This document shows, one piece after another, positions 35,560 to 44,161 of a stretch of 64,000 nt of DNA. The stretch spans positions 1-64,000 of the IMG/VR virus record IMGVR_UViG_3300027851_000021; one strand, written 5' to 3'. The position numbers and the translations under genes were made by a program. Numbering within the stretch: the first letter of the stretch is position 1; each line of letters starts with the position of its first letter. The stretch is from a virus. The notes under the pieces are model-generated. The model was not told where the DNA came from and did not search any database. It saw nothing but the letters and a program-made list of their open reading frames with translations.

Positions 35560-35588
35560 ATAATAGCATATTTCTTCGGAAATATCAA
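35560..35588 (-). promoter_or_regulatory. promoter of queE-dpdA-polymerase
   Basis: Minus-strand TTGATA (35583-35588), a 17-nt spacer and TATTAT (35560-35565). The -35 box lies just inside the end of the upstream exonuclease region. Confidence 0.6.
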
Positions 35589-35595
35589 GCGCATT

Positions 35596-36237
35596 CTATT
35601 TGTCTTTCCCACTAAATGCCGATTCCCGTACGGACAATGGCAGTTTGAAAAATACCTTACCAACTGCACGAACGTCTTCTAACGCATTGTGAGCACCTTC
35701 AAAACCTTCACCGAACAAGAATTCATGTACTTCTGTAAGTGTAGGGTTCTTATAAGGACCAAAGCCATAACGTAACATCTTTTCTGTAGCAGGTAATTTA
35801 CAAATAGGCATGTAAGTCTGCATAGTACAGAAATATTTCTTATAACGGTAAGACTGTTTGATATCATTGTATGTTCGACGCATATTAATATCTAACAATT
35901 GCTTATCAAACCAATTATTATGTGCTACCATAAGCTTAGCAGGTCTTACAAAATCTTTCCATGCATCTAAAACGATCTTACGGTCAACGCCTTCATCCAT
36001 AGCGCGTTCGAAGGTGATTCCGTGTGCTTCAAAGGCTTTAATCGGCATTTCAGTATAACCATCTGGCTTAATGATCATATCAAATGTACCTAATTCAGTT
36101 CCATCCGATTTATATAATACAGTCGCAAGCTGTACTATATGAGGTTGTTCTTTGTGCGTCATAGGTAATTTTTTATTAGGTAAGCCAGTAGTCTCAGTAT
36201 CGTAGGCTGCCATAATAGCTTGTGGTATCATTTCCAT
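35596..36237 (-). CDS. DEDDh 3'-5' exonuclease (DnaQ-like)
   Basis: 213 aa with AYDTETTGLP near residue 11 (Asp and Glu of motif I), VAHNNWFDKQLL near 103 (motif II) and the late HNALEDVRAVGK near 184 (motif III, His and Asp). This is the epsilon/RNase T-like fold and could proofread or trim DNA ends. It lies between queD and queE in the modification operon. Confidence 0.9.
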   Translation of the reverse strand: MEMIPQAIMAAYDTETTGLPNKKLPMTHKEQPHIVQLATVLYKSDGTELGTFDMIIKPDGYTEMPIKAFEAHGITFERAMDEGVDRKIVLDAWKDFVRPAKLMVAHNNWFDKQLLDINMRRTYNDIKQSYRYKKYFCTMQTYMPICKLPATEKMLRYGFGPYKNPTLTEVHEFLFGEGFEGAHNALEDVRAVGKVFFKLPLSVRESAFSGKDK

Positions 36238-36240
36238 TTA

Positions 36241-36744
36241 TTACCTCGATTGTGCTGGATATGTTGCAATCCCATTAGGTGTTTCCCATACCTTGATATA
36301 AGCTAATTCTCCCATACCTTCACAACGTTTTGCTATAGGTACTAAAAGACGCTCAAACCAGTGTTTAGCCATATTCTCTGCAGTAGGTACAAAAGGTACT
36401 AAGTATAGTTTACCCCCAGAACCTTCTCCAAGCCAATATCCTTGTTCATCAATTACTTTCTGTGCATTAGTAAGGTTATCATAAAATAAACTTGCTAATG
36501 GATCTTGGATCCACAATGTCATTCCATGATCACAAGGTGCATCGATATATTCCATCATAAGTTCTTTTAAGAACCCAAAATCTAATACCATACCTTCTTG
36601 TTCTCCGGTTTCAAACAATTTACCTCTTACACAGGCTTGAACAGTATATCGATGTCCATGTAGGTTTTTACATTTCGATCCATGATGCGTCACTCTATGT
36701 CCCGCATCTATTCCGATCTCTCGGATAATTTCAAATGCACTCAT
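36241..36744 (-). CDS. queD: 6-carboxy-tetrahydropterin synthase
   Basis: The 167-aa second enzyme of preQ0 synthesis. Zinc-binding histidines and the catalytic Cys appear in DAGHRVTHHGSKCKNLHGHRY (given in part), followed by GMVLDFGFLKELM and CDHGMTLW. It lies 9 nt after the folE stop. Length and motifs are normal. Confidence 0.95.
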   Translation of the reverse strand: MSAFEIIREIGIDAGHRVTHHGSKCKNLHGHRYTVQACVRGKLFETGEQEGMVLDFGFLKELMMEYIDAPCDHGMTLWIQDPLASLFYDNLTNAQKVIDEQGYWLGEGSGGKLYLVPFVPTAENMAKHWFERLLVPIAKRCEGMGELAYIKVWETPNGIATYPAQSR

Positions 36745-36753
36745 TTAATACTC

Positions 36754-37512
36754 CTAAAATTTATGTCCAGCTATTAAGGTCAAGAATTCAGACTTTGCGG
36801 AGGGATTCATAGCAAATACGCCACGCATAACTGAAGTTGTAGTCTCAGAATCATCCTTAACGCCTCTCCAGCACATACAGAAGTGTGATGCTTTAAGAAC
36901 TACCGCTAATCCTACAGGTTCTAATTCTTTTTCCAAGTAGTCGGCTAATTGTACAGTAGCTTCTTCTTGAATTGTCGGACGAGAATTAATCCAATGTGCT
37001 AAACGATTGAATTTCGAAAGTCCAATTAGTTTTGATCCAGGGATAACACCGATCCAAACATTACCGATAATTGGTGCCATATGATGTGCACACATTGAAC
37101 GAATTTTGATTGGACCTACAACCATCATTTCATTCAGTTTCTTAACGTTAGGAAAGCTTGTAAGTTCTGGCGCTTTATTAAAACGACCCATCATTACTTC
37201 CTGGATGTACATCTTAGCAACACGCTTACCAGTCTCTTTAGTATTATGATCATTTTCACGATCAATAACTAAGGTATCTAGTAAGTTCTCAATATGTACT
37301 TGGGCTTCTTTTACAAGTTCGTCCAATTCACCTTCTTGAATAAAGTCGGCAATACAGTCGTTAGCAAAGAAAGGCATTTCTGCCTCTCTTAAGCGTTGAC
37401 GAATACGTTCGGATACTTTTAACAAAGGTGCTTTTTTAGACATTTCATTCATCAGTGACATATTCTCTAAATTTTTATTGGCTTGTACTTCTATTGGGTA
37501 ATCTTCACTCAT
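36754..37512 (-). CDS. folE: GTP cyclohydrolase I
   Basis: This 252-aa enzyme makes dihydroneopterin triphosphate, the first step toward preQ0. The N-terminal ~75 residues are an extension; the core has MCAHHMAPIIGNVWIGVIP (zinc Cys and His), LIGLSKFNR and RPTIQEEATVQLA. The late SHFCMCWRGVK supplies the second Cys. It starts 3 nt after queC and leads into queD. Confidence 0.95.
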   Translation of the reverse strand: MSEDYPIEVQANKNLENMSLMNEMSKKAPLLKVSERIRQRLREAEMPFFANDCIADFIQEGELDELVKEAQVHIENLLDTLVIDRENDHNTKETGKRVAKMYIQEVMMGRFNKAPELTSFPNVKKLNEMMVVGPIKIRSMCAHHMAPIIGNVWIGVIPGSKLIGLSKFNRLAHWINSRPTIQEEATVQLADYLEKELEPVGLAVVLKASHFCMCWRGVKDDSETTTSVMRGVFAMNPSAKSEFLTLIAGHKF

Positions 37513-37515
37513 ATT

Positions 37516-38181
37516 CTACTCCGCATATTTAGTTGGGTCAACAATGCCTGCTTTAGCAAAGGCTTCTTTTCTTGCACGACATGTTGGACAAGTACCACAA
37601 TGATCTTCATCACCTTTATAACAAGACCAGGTATACTTCAAAAGGGATTCATCAAGGCTTGCACCTTTATTAACGATATCCGCTTTAGATGACCATTGGA
37701 ATGGTGTAAGCAAACGAGTCTTTTGATAAGTACCAATAAAGATCGCATTCGCCATAGCACCATTGAATTCTGGTGTACAATCCGGATAAGCCCAGTTAGC
37801 GGCATCTTCAGCATGGGCACCATAATAAATGAAATCATAACCTTCATGTTGTGCTTTAGAAGCAATGACAGAGAGCATCAGACCATTACGAAATGGAACA
37901 TATGTAGGAGAAATGCCTTCAATTTGATCGTAGCTAATGTTCGGAATTTCTACTGCGCGATCTGTGAGCATAACCCCTTCGATCTTCGGTAATACTACGA
38001 TTTCACGTTCAACACCAAGCTCTTTACAAAGTGTTAATGCGTACTCTAATTCTTTAATATGTCTTTGTCCATAATCGATACCGAGGGACTTGACATTCTT
38101 TGCGCCATGTTCAGCTACAGCCATCATTAATGTAACTGAACTGTCTAAACCGCCACTGTGTAATACTAATGCTCTTGACAT
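37516..38181 (-). CDS. queC: 7-cyano-7-deazaguanine (preQ0) synthase
   Basis: A 221-aa ATP-dependent enzyme that converts carboxy-deazaguanine to preQ0. The PP-loop LHSGGLDSSV lies near residues 7-16 and the zinc site CYKGDEDHCGTCPTC near 186-200. The protein ends soon after the zinc site. No glutamine-amidotransferase domain is fused, unlike the Gat-QueC of phage 9g, so archaeosine-type bases are not expected from this gene. First gene of the cluster, after the terminator at 38219. Confidence 0.95.
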   Translation of the reverse strand: MSRALVLHSGGLDSSVTLMMAVAEHGAKNVKSLGIDYGQRHIKELEYALTLCKELGVEREIVVLPKIEGVMLTDRAVEIPNISYDQIEGISPTYVPFRNGLMLSVIASKAQHEGYDFIYYGAHAEDAANWAYPDCTPEFNGAMANAIFIGTYQKTRLLTPFQWSSKADIVNKGASLDESLLKYTWSCYKGDEDHCGTCPTCRARKEAFAKAGIVDPTKYAE

Positions 38182-38218
38182 GATTTCATCTTTCTGTGCA
38201 GGATTTTAAGGTAAAGAA

Positions 38219-38242
38219 GATGAGGGGAATTAACCCCTCATC
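38219..38242 (-). terminator. terminator between SSB and queC
   Basis: GATGAGGGG (38219-38227) and CCCCTCATC (38234-38242) form a perfect 9-bp stem with an AATTAA loop, followed on the minus strand by TTCTTT. It may attenuate rather than fully stop, since no promoter is obvious before queC. Confidence 0.8.
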
Positions 38243-38260
38243 CTTTAGTATAGTCTTAGA

Positions 38261-38722
38261 TTAGCCTAGGAAAGAATCAGACTCGCCGGCTGGGGCAAGA
38301 AGATTCTTAACAGTATTGCGATCTTCATCGTTATACTTTTGGAATCCGACTACTGCACGAGCACGTTTACCAATAAACAAGTCGGCAGTATCTTGATTGC
38401 ATTTGAATGGACCTTCCAACAACTCAGGAAGTCCCAAACGATTAATAGTACGTTTAGCTTGGCCCATAGTTTTAGGTGAGAACACAACGTGTGTAAACAA
38501 CTTACGTCCAGCAAGCTCTCCTGCAGAATCTTCAAGAACAAGTGTCAAAGAGATCATTGGATTACCTGAAGAACTTTTCTTGGCTTCAGCTTCGTCAATA
38601 ATGACATCATAAGTGCCTTTAGGGAGCAGCTCAAAACCGGCATCTTCCTGTACGTCACTAAGATCGATTGCTACATCGTCGCCATCATTTTCAAATTCTA
38701 CGCCTTCATTTTCGTCTGACAT
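38261..38722 (-). CDS. single-stranded DNA-binding-like protein (DUF669)
   Basis: This 153-aa protein has an acidic N-terminal tail (residues 1-30) and then an OB-like domain, FELLPKGTYDVIIDEAEAK...SGNPMISLTLVLED, typical of DUF669 proteins. These accompany Sak4-type ATPases in phage genomes and are thought to bind single-stranded DNA. It lies directly after the Sak4-like gene. Confidence 0.8.
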   Translation of the reverse strand: MSDENEGVEFENDGDDVAIDLSDVQEDAGFELLPKGTYDVIIDEAEAKKSSSGNPMISLTLVLEDSAGELAGRKLFTHVVFSPKTMGQAKRTINRLGLPELLEGPFKCNQDTADLFIGKRARAVVGFQKYNDEDRNTVKNLLAPAGESDSFLG

Positions 38723-38768
38723 AATTTATTCCTTTTCTTTTGGTTTGGTTTGTTTTGGTTGTTTGATG

Positions 38769-39800
38769 TTATTTAGTCTTGAGCATACCCACATCTTTTA
38801 GTATACCTGCCATTGAAGGATTATCCCAATACGGTTTACGGAAGTTAGACAGCCTACATTTAGCTGCAAACTTACCCGTAGGTTGAACCATTAGTCGACG
38901 AGTCAAAGATTTCCCATCTTCTGCAGGTACCGTAATCAGATAACCAACAATATCCATAAAGCCTTGAATCTGGCTTGAAAGTTTTCCTGTCATTGCAGGA
39001 GAATATAAAAAGCGTTTTGTCTCGTCCTGTACGTAGGTCCGGGAACAAACAAAAATAACATGCATTGGTAAGTCTCTATACGCACGTACGAGTCGCTGCA
39101 CCATAGTATGTTGCTTCTTATATTCAGCCCATTCTGCAGTTTGAGATTCATCCGACAAAGAAGTCTTATCGGTAATATTCAATAGCTGCATCATACAATA
39201 TGTCTCTACCTCAGTTAAGGAATCGATAATACAAGTACGATATCTTTTAGGCTCTTTAATTTCTTCTACAGGTACTCCTGTGAACTTAGATTGTAGATCA
39301 ATAAGCTTTGCAACTGCCTCTGGAGAAGGATCATCACGATATAAGCAGTGTAATTTAAGAAAGTCAAATACCTTAACAACTGTCTTATAATCATAAACCT
39401 GTACAGAATCAATATTTTCAAAGTTATTTTGTCCGGAATCATCTGTATCCCATGTTAAATCCCCACTCTCAGCCGCGATCGCTAGGACATCATTCATTTG
39501 TGGGACGTTAGCAGCTGTACCAGCAAAATAAGTCTTACCAATACCAAAATCGGCATATACTAAAACTTTAACATACCTTGCAGCTTCACGATCTTCCTTG
39601 GACTTAATCTTAAACGCAGGAGCTGCTGTAGGTTTAATAACTACTCCAGGCTGTACAGCTCTTCCAGCTACTGCTGAAGCAGGTTTAGCTACAGCTGTCG
39701 CAGGTTTATTACCTACAGGTAAAGGCTTAGCTAATGAAGTAGTAGGTACAACAGCTTTAACTTCTGGCTTAACTTCAGTGGGTTTAGTTACATCATTCAT
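38769..39800 (-). CDS. RecA-fold ATPase (Sak4-like)
   Basis: A 343-aa recombination ATPase. Residues 1-65 form a long Ala/Pro/Val/Lys linker, unusual for the family. The core has Walker A ADFGIGKT near residue 85 and Walker B RTCIIDSL near 190. MTGKLSSQIQGFMDIVGYL and the late KCRLSNFRKP fit phage Sak4-like proteins, which help annealing of single strands with a partner SSB (the next gene). It overlaps the nuclease gene by 4 nt (ATGA). Confidence 0.85.
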   Translation of the reverse strand: MNDVTKPTEVKPEVKAVVPTTSLAKPLPVGNKPATAVAKPASAVAGRAVQPGVVIKPTAAPAFKIKSKEDREAARYVKVLVYADFGIGKTYFAGTAANVPQMNDVLAIAAESGDLTWDTDDSGQNNFENIDSVQVYDYKTVVKVFDFLKLHCLYRDDPSPEAVAKLIDLQSKFTGVPVEEIKEPKRYRTCIIDSLTEVETYCMMQLLNITDKTSLSDESQTAEWAEYKKQHTMVQRLVRAYRDLPMHVIFVCSRTYVQDETKRFLYSPAMTGKLSSQIQGFMDIVGYLITVPAEDGKSLTRRLMVQPTGKFAAKCRLSNFRKPYWDNPSMAGILKDVGMLKTK

Positions 39801-40876
39801 TTTAAAAATTTCCTCCAGTTTTCTTTTTCATCATTACGTGGTATAGTACTTGACATCAAGTCAGCTTCCCAATCAGACCCGTCATCCATCATTACACAAG
39901 TCATCTTTTGTGTACAGTCGAAAGAACAATCTCTTGTAGGATTAGGATACATTGGAAGATCAGGATTAATCATATCCATAGCTTCTAACATAATCTTTTC
40001 GCCTTCAGACTGAATCTGAACTTCATTTCTATATTCCCAATCCCTACGAATTAATGCATCATAGTTAGGATCTTCCATAGTAGCCAAGTAATTCAAATAT
40101 TCTACTTCTCCTGCAGAGGCTGCTTGAACACTACCATAAAGATTAATAAGAGCATTCTTATATATCCTATGGGTGGTCGCCTGATTTTTGGCAGTAGAGA
40201 AAGATTTCTTCGAAGCCAAGAATTTTGGAGGTTCAAGAATTTTTTTAAGATGCTGCTGATATACAAATCCTGTAACAGGTTGTCCTGGATATAAAACAGA
40301 ACCAGCCCAAAGATATGCACCAATTTGTGGATCAGTATCCAAATGTTGTGTAGCAAACAATTTAGCTGACTTATAATCCAGAATCCATATACGATCATGT
40401 TCATCTTGAATAACTCTATCTAATGTTCCTTGGTATACAACTTTACTGTAACCGCATGCACGTACATAATCAGGATCGATAGGAATCGGAATTTCAAACT
40501 CCACCTCTATCTGTTGCTTCCCTTCAAATACGAAGGTCTTAAGAGCATCTCTATTGCCTAACCATTCAACATAATAGTCACACATAGCACAAATCAATTC
40601 GATCTGTTCTTCTACGTCATGAGGTACACGTTTAGATTCAGTCTGATTGATAGCATCTACATATGCCATAAAAGCCAATCGAGGATGTTTATATTTATTT
40701 TCCCCATGATAGTCTTCCATTGCGAAGTGAAATCCTGAACCAGACCATAAAGGAGCTCTGGCTTGATCTTCAGTTCTATTCATACGCATATGACTACTCC
40801 AACCCCATTTACGGCGGCAGCGTTTAAATGCAATTCTATCACTGGTGCGGATTCTAGCTACAGGTAAGTCTGACAA
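39797..40876 (-). CDS. PD-(D/E)XK nuclease with Fe-S cluster (Cas4/RecB-like)
   Basis: 359 aa. A Cys at residue 20 (FKRCRRKW) and three near residues 320-332 (CSFDCTQKMTC) match the four-cysteine Fe-S arrangement of Cas4/AddB-like nucleases. The catalytic Lys lies in IWILDYKSAK, after the Asp. The start is TTG (40874-40876) with GGGGAG 8 nt upstream, and no better ATG exists nearby. It precedes the Sak4-like ATPase, a common phage recombination module. Confidence 0.85.
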   Translation of the reverse strand: MSDLPVARIRTSDRIAFKRCRRKWGWSSHMRMNRTEDQARAPLWSGSGFHFAMEDYHGENKYKHPRLAFMAYVDAINQTESKRVPHDVEEQIELICAMCDYYVEWLGNRDALKTFVFEGKQQIEVEFEIPIPIDPDYVRACGYSKVVYQGTLDRVIQDEHDRIWILDYKSAKLFATQHLDTDPQIGAYLWAGSVLYPGQPVTGFVYQQHLKKILEPPKFLASKKSFSTAKNQATTHRIYKNALINLYGSVQAASAGEVEYLNYLATMEDPNYDALIRRDWEYRNEVQIQSEGEKIMLEAMDMINPDLPMYPNPTRDCSFDCTQKMTCVMMDDGSDWEADLMSSTIPRNDEKENWRKFLK

Positions 40877-40972
40877 AATTTAATCTCCCCGATCAATTTA
40901 TTTATGTTTTATTATCACTTATTTTTAAGGAACTAACAAGAGGAATCTCTGTGTCCCAATAATTTATTTTAG

Positions 40973-40993
40973 AATGGCCTTGGCTACGCCATT
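40973..40993 (-). terminator. hairpin after the SNF2 helicase
   Basis: AATGGC and GCCATT pair around a 9-nt loop, 17 nt after the stop codon; the T-run is poor. It may be a weak terminator or processing site. Confidence 0.4.
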
Positions 40994-41009
40994 TAGTGGG
41001 CCAGTGTAA

Positions 41010-42473
41010 TCACGTTGGTGGCGCATCGCCTAATACTTCCCTACTACGATCAACGTTGCCACTCATAATTTCTAACTGCCTTTTCATAAGCACGTTATCA
41101 TGAATGACATAATAGATCATAACATCCTCAGTAATACCTAAACGATGCAAACGATCTTCAGCTTGGTAATTATGATCTTGATCCCATTCGAAACCGATCA
41201 TAAAGCCATAAGATGCTTTGGTCAGATTAAATGAAGTAGCGAATTGCGTTGAACACAATATAATGCCTTTATCTGCACATTTCCATGAATCAATTACCTT
41301 TTGGACCTTAACAGAATCCATACCTCCACGAAGCTCGAAGACAGTATGCTTTAACTCAGACTGAATGAACTCCTTGAAGAAAGGAAATGCAGCTGGAAAC
41401 GGACAGAATATAACAGTGTGCTTAACTTCTTGGTCTTCTATAAATTCAGTAACCGCGCGGAGACTAGAACCCACATCCAAAGTAGGATCAAGCAGCTTAG
41501 GACATACAAAAAGTTGCCTACAACGGAGCTGATTTGTTGCTTGAATGGCTGAAAGTAAAAAAGAACCATCAGCGCGCCCAAGGATACCAGTAGTATCAAT
41601 CTGTTCATAAACTCTTCGTTCGTCATCAGACATCTCCACATAAAACTTAATACGGTGCTTAGCAGGCATATCTCCAGACTTTAAACGCCGAATCATTATA
41701 GTGGACAAAATCTCTTTGAGTTCATCCATATTCTTATTACCCATATTTTCTTTACCATACGAACCATCTTCGATAATACAGAAATGGTTAAGAAACTGCC
41801 AATATGAAGGGAATCTATCAGGATATAATAAGAACAAATAACCATACATATGCTCCACACCTTTAGAGACTGGAGTTCCTGTAATAATATACATGTCTGT
41901 CGATTGAAATTCCGTGAGCAGATTGAACACTAGCGTTTTACGATTCCTGGCTACTTTATGAGCTTCGTCAGGCATTATTAAATCCCAATTGCGTGGGATT
42001 ATATCTTGATCTTCAAGTAATACCTTATAGGTACAAACGTAGATACATTCTTGGCTTTTAACCTTTTTCCAAAGCTCTGCACGTTTCTTCTTATTACCTT
42101 CAACGATAACAAGCCGATCAAATAGTTCTGGGAACCATAATTTAACTTCTTTGCGCCAAATAGATAATGCGGATTTTGTACAAGGAATAAAAGTACGTTT
42201 TAAAAGAGAACCTCGCAGATAAGCTGAAGCTAAGGCAGTAAGAGTTTTACCTAGCCCCATCTTATCCGCAAGCAACACACGATGATGAGTTGTTAGAAAT
42301 TTTATGCCTTCAATTTGCGTTGGCTGTACTGATGCTTTGGGATCCGTCAACTGAATTATTTCGTTGAGCCTCAATACGAGATTTGCAATCTGGGCATCGT
42401 CTACAGAGTTCAGCAAGGTTAGTCTCCACGTTAATGCAGGATGGAATATGTTTCCACTGTTCTGCGTATGCAA
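41010..42473 (-). CDS. SNF2/DEAD-type helicase
   Basis: A 487-aa SF2 ATPase with a Q-like motif (QPTQIEGIKFL), Walker A KMGLGKT (71-77), DEAH (169-172), TGTPVSKG and QAEDRLHRLG in motif VI. Such proteins remodel DNA in phage replication. The frame overlaps the upstream glycosylase-like gene by 164 nt. The only start that far up is TTG (42473) without a clear ribosome-binding site, so the true N-terminus may lie later, at a TTG between residues 33 and 41. Confidence 0.85.
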   Translation of the reverse strand: MHTQNSGNIFHPALTWRLTLLNSVDDAQIANLVLRLNEIIQLTDPKASVQPTQIEGIKFLTTHHRVLLADKMGLGKTLTALASAYLRGSLLKRTFIPCTKSALSIWRKEVKLWFPELFDRLVIVEGNKKKRAELWKKVKSQECIYVCTYKVLLEDQDIIPRNWDLIMPDEAHKVARNRKTLVFNLLTEFQSTDMYIITGTPVSKGVEHMYGYLFLLYPDRFPSYWQFLNHFCIIEDGSYGKENMGNKNMDELKEILSTIMIRRLKSGDMPAKHRIKFYVEMSDDERRVYEQIDTTGILGRADGSFLLSAIQATNQLRCRQLFVCPKLLDPTLDVGSSLRAVTEFIEDQEVKHTVIFCPFPAAFPFFKEFIQSELKHTVFELRGGMDSVKVQKVIDSWKCADKGIILCSTQFATSFNLTKASYGFMIGFEWDQDHNYQAEDRLHRLGITEDVMIYYVIHDNVLMKRQLEIMSGNVDRSREVLGDAPPT

Positions 42474-42711
42474 TTAATTGTTCGTTAGTTGTTTCGGTAG
42501 CAGAATGATGTCTATATCCTCTAGATATCATTTCCGCTACTAAGGCATCATGACGAGTCTTTAAACTGAGAATGTCTAATAAACCATCACGTAGATAACC
42601 TCCGACGCTAATATTCTTTTTTAATGTACCTAAGAACATATGATGTTCTACATGCTCTCCCAAAAGGTGCTTACGGCATAGTAATTTAGGCTCTACCATC
42701 CACTGTCTCAT
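42310..42711 (-). CDS. pyrimidine-dimer DNA glycosylase-like protein
   Basis: 133 aa from the ATG at 42711 (AAGGAA upstream). The first ~85 residues resemble the T4 endonuclease V family: MRQWMVEPKLLCRKHLLGEHVE... then HDALVAEMISRGYRHHS. The last ~45 residues add a CRRCPDCKSR knuckle. In T4 the family removes UV-induced dimers; here the N-terminal Thr2 catalyst is replaced by Arg2, so the activity may differ. It overlaps genes on both sides. Confidence 0.7.
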   Translation of the reverse strand: MRQWMVEPKLLCRKHLLGEHVEHHMFLGTLKKNISVGGYLRDGLLDILSLKTRHDALVAEMISRGYRHHSATETTNEQLIAYAEQWKHIPSCINVETNLAELCRRCPDCKSRIEAQRNNSVDGSQSISTANAN

Positions 42712-43024
42712 TTTGTGTTTCCTTTGCAATGCGTTGAAAACATTCTTGTAACGCTTCAATCGGTGTGTCATGCTCTTCTGTCCATACACGTCTAGGATTC
42801 TTAGATCTACCAGATCCTCCAAAAGCATCATCTGTATTAACCATATGGCAGAACCATAAAAGATGTACAGGTGATTGGCCCATTTCTAATACAAACCATC
42901 CTTCCGGAATAATCGGAAAATGTGGACCTAATTCTGGTGCTATCTGAACCTTCGGAACATCAGCCACACCAACATGATTCTTCCCATTCTTACAGCTGTA
43001 CCATAATTTTTTAATACAGTTCAT
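42686..43024 (-). CDS. unknown small protein
   Basis: 112 aa, starting after AGGAGA. It has an aromatic-rich middle (WFVLEMGQSPVHLLWFCHMVN) and a C-terminal helix (TPIEALQECFQRIAKET). No family recognised; it lies between the HAD and glycosylase-like genes. Confidence 0.65.
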   Translation of the reverse strand: MNCIKKLWYSCKNGKNHVGVADVPKVQIAPELGPHFPIIPEGWFVLEMGQSPVHLLWFCHMVNTDDAFGGSGRSKNPRRVWTEEHDTPIEALQECFQRIAKETQNETVDGRA

Positions 43025-43025
43025 A

Positions 43026-43466
43026 TTAGAAATCTCCTGGAGCTACTTGTAAGCATGTATAACCTTCTTTACGCCACATATTTACTACCTTTTGACGATC
43101 CTCAAAGATAGCAATTACCTTATCACCAGGATACATAGATTCAACAGCACGTAACATTTCCAATTTAATAATGCAATCATCTCGATGATCCATTCCTGGA
43201 CGCATCATTAATGTGCCAAATGGAATATTATGCTTTTTAAGCCATAAAACAGTTTGTTTACGTACTACAGCACTACGCCCAGTAATGATATGACATTTTT
43301 GTCCTGCCATACTTAAAGCATGCATAATTTCTACAACACCGTGATGAATTGTATCATCAACACATGCCTTATTCCAAGCTACCCAATCTTTCTTACCTTC
43401 TTTAGGTAAATAATGCTGGCGATGCTCATTTAATGCAATAGTACCGTCTAAATCAAATATATACAT
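43026..43466 (-). CDS. HAD-family phosphatase (polynucleotide 3'-phosphatase-like)
   Basis: 146 aa with motif I FDLDGTIAL at residues 4-12, motif II IITGRS near 60 and an acidic motif FEDRQKVVNMW near 125. The size and pattern resemble the phosphatase half of T4 polynucleotide kinase. Its place next to ligase and an endonuclease gene suggests end-healing of DNA or RNA; this is inference. Confidence 0.8.
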   Translation of the reverse strand: MYIFDLDGTIALNEHRQHYLPKEGKKDWVAWNKACVDDTIHHGVVEIMHALSMAGQKCHIITGRSAVVRKQTVLWLKKHNIPFGTLMMRPGMDHRDDCIIKLEMLRAVESMYPGDKVIAIFEDRQKVVNMWRKEGYTCLQVAPGDF

Positions 43467-43474
43467 GTTGTCTC

Positions 43475-44143
43475 CTATTTAATGTCTGCTTCTTTAGGTC
43501 TTGCTACAGGCTTTTGCCATTCGCCAGAATCAATCATTTGCGCACGAAGCTTTTGGTATGACATTCCCATCTCCTCCGCCAAGGCCGCCGCCTGAATAGA
43601 CTTTCCAGTTTTAGGGTGGGTAACCCATTTGGTATCTTTCTTATTACGAGCCTGAGTCTTATCATCTGCCCACCTGACATTACTCGGCTCATAATGGCCA
43701 AACGGATCGACGCGATCAAGAGAGTGCTCTTTAGGTCTAGGCCCCATATCGGCAAAGAAGTTTTCGAAGCAGGCTCGCCAAGATTCACACATAGTGATTC
43801 CTTTAGCTCCGTATGAACCATATGAAGGATGGTCTGGATTGTGACACCTATTTTTTGCATCCCACCATGTATGATATTCCCTAGGGAATTTAGTTCCGAG
43901 TGTAACTTCACGTTGACATCCACAATGTTTCTTAGGATTAGTCTTATTTATTAAACTGTTATGACCTACTTTGATTTCCTTATTGCAAGGCTTACCATCT
44001 ACTAATCCAGTACAGCGACAATGCCATTTTGGACGTTTACCTTTTGGAGTATAGTTTTCCTTTTTGAGGACATATAAGAATCCTACAAATGTACCTCTTA
44101 GATTAGTCAGTCCACTTTTTAAAGTGCGTGTCTTTACTTCCAT
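43475..44143 (-). CDS. HNH-type (homing-like) endonuclease
   Basis: 222 aa from the ATG at 44143 (GGGGAA upstream). The N-terminal zinc-finger-like part holds CRCTGLVDGKPCNKE and CGCQ. The core carries the well-known pattern YHTWWDAKNRCHN, YGAKGITMCESWRACFENF, SLDRVDPFGHYEPSNVRWAD. A C-terminal HTH (AAALAEEMGMSYQKLRAQM) likely binds DNA. Free-standing enzymes of this type invade phage genes. It stands between ligase and phosphatase, with a structured leader upstream. Confidence 0.85.
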   Translation of the reverse strand: MEVKTRTLKSGLTNLRGTFVGFLYVLKKENYTPKGKRPKWHCRCTGLVDGKPCNKEIKVGHNSLINKTNPKKHCGCQREVTLGTKFPREYHTWWDAKNRCHNPDHPSYGSYGAKGITMCESWRACFENFFADMGPRPKEHSLDRVDPFGHYEPSNVRWADDKTQARNKKDTKWVTHPKTGKSIQAAALAEEMGMSYQKLRAQMIDSGEWQKPVARPKEADIK

Positions 44144-44161
44144 CGTATTCCCCAATTAGTA

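Noticed and set aside
33986-38181. A QueF or amidotransferase in the preQ0 cluster
   Set aside because: All frames in the block are accounted for by queC, folE, queD, exonuclease, queE and dpdA; QueC ends right after its zinc site.
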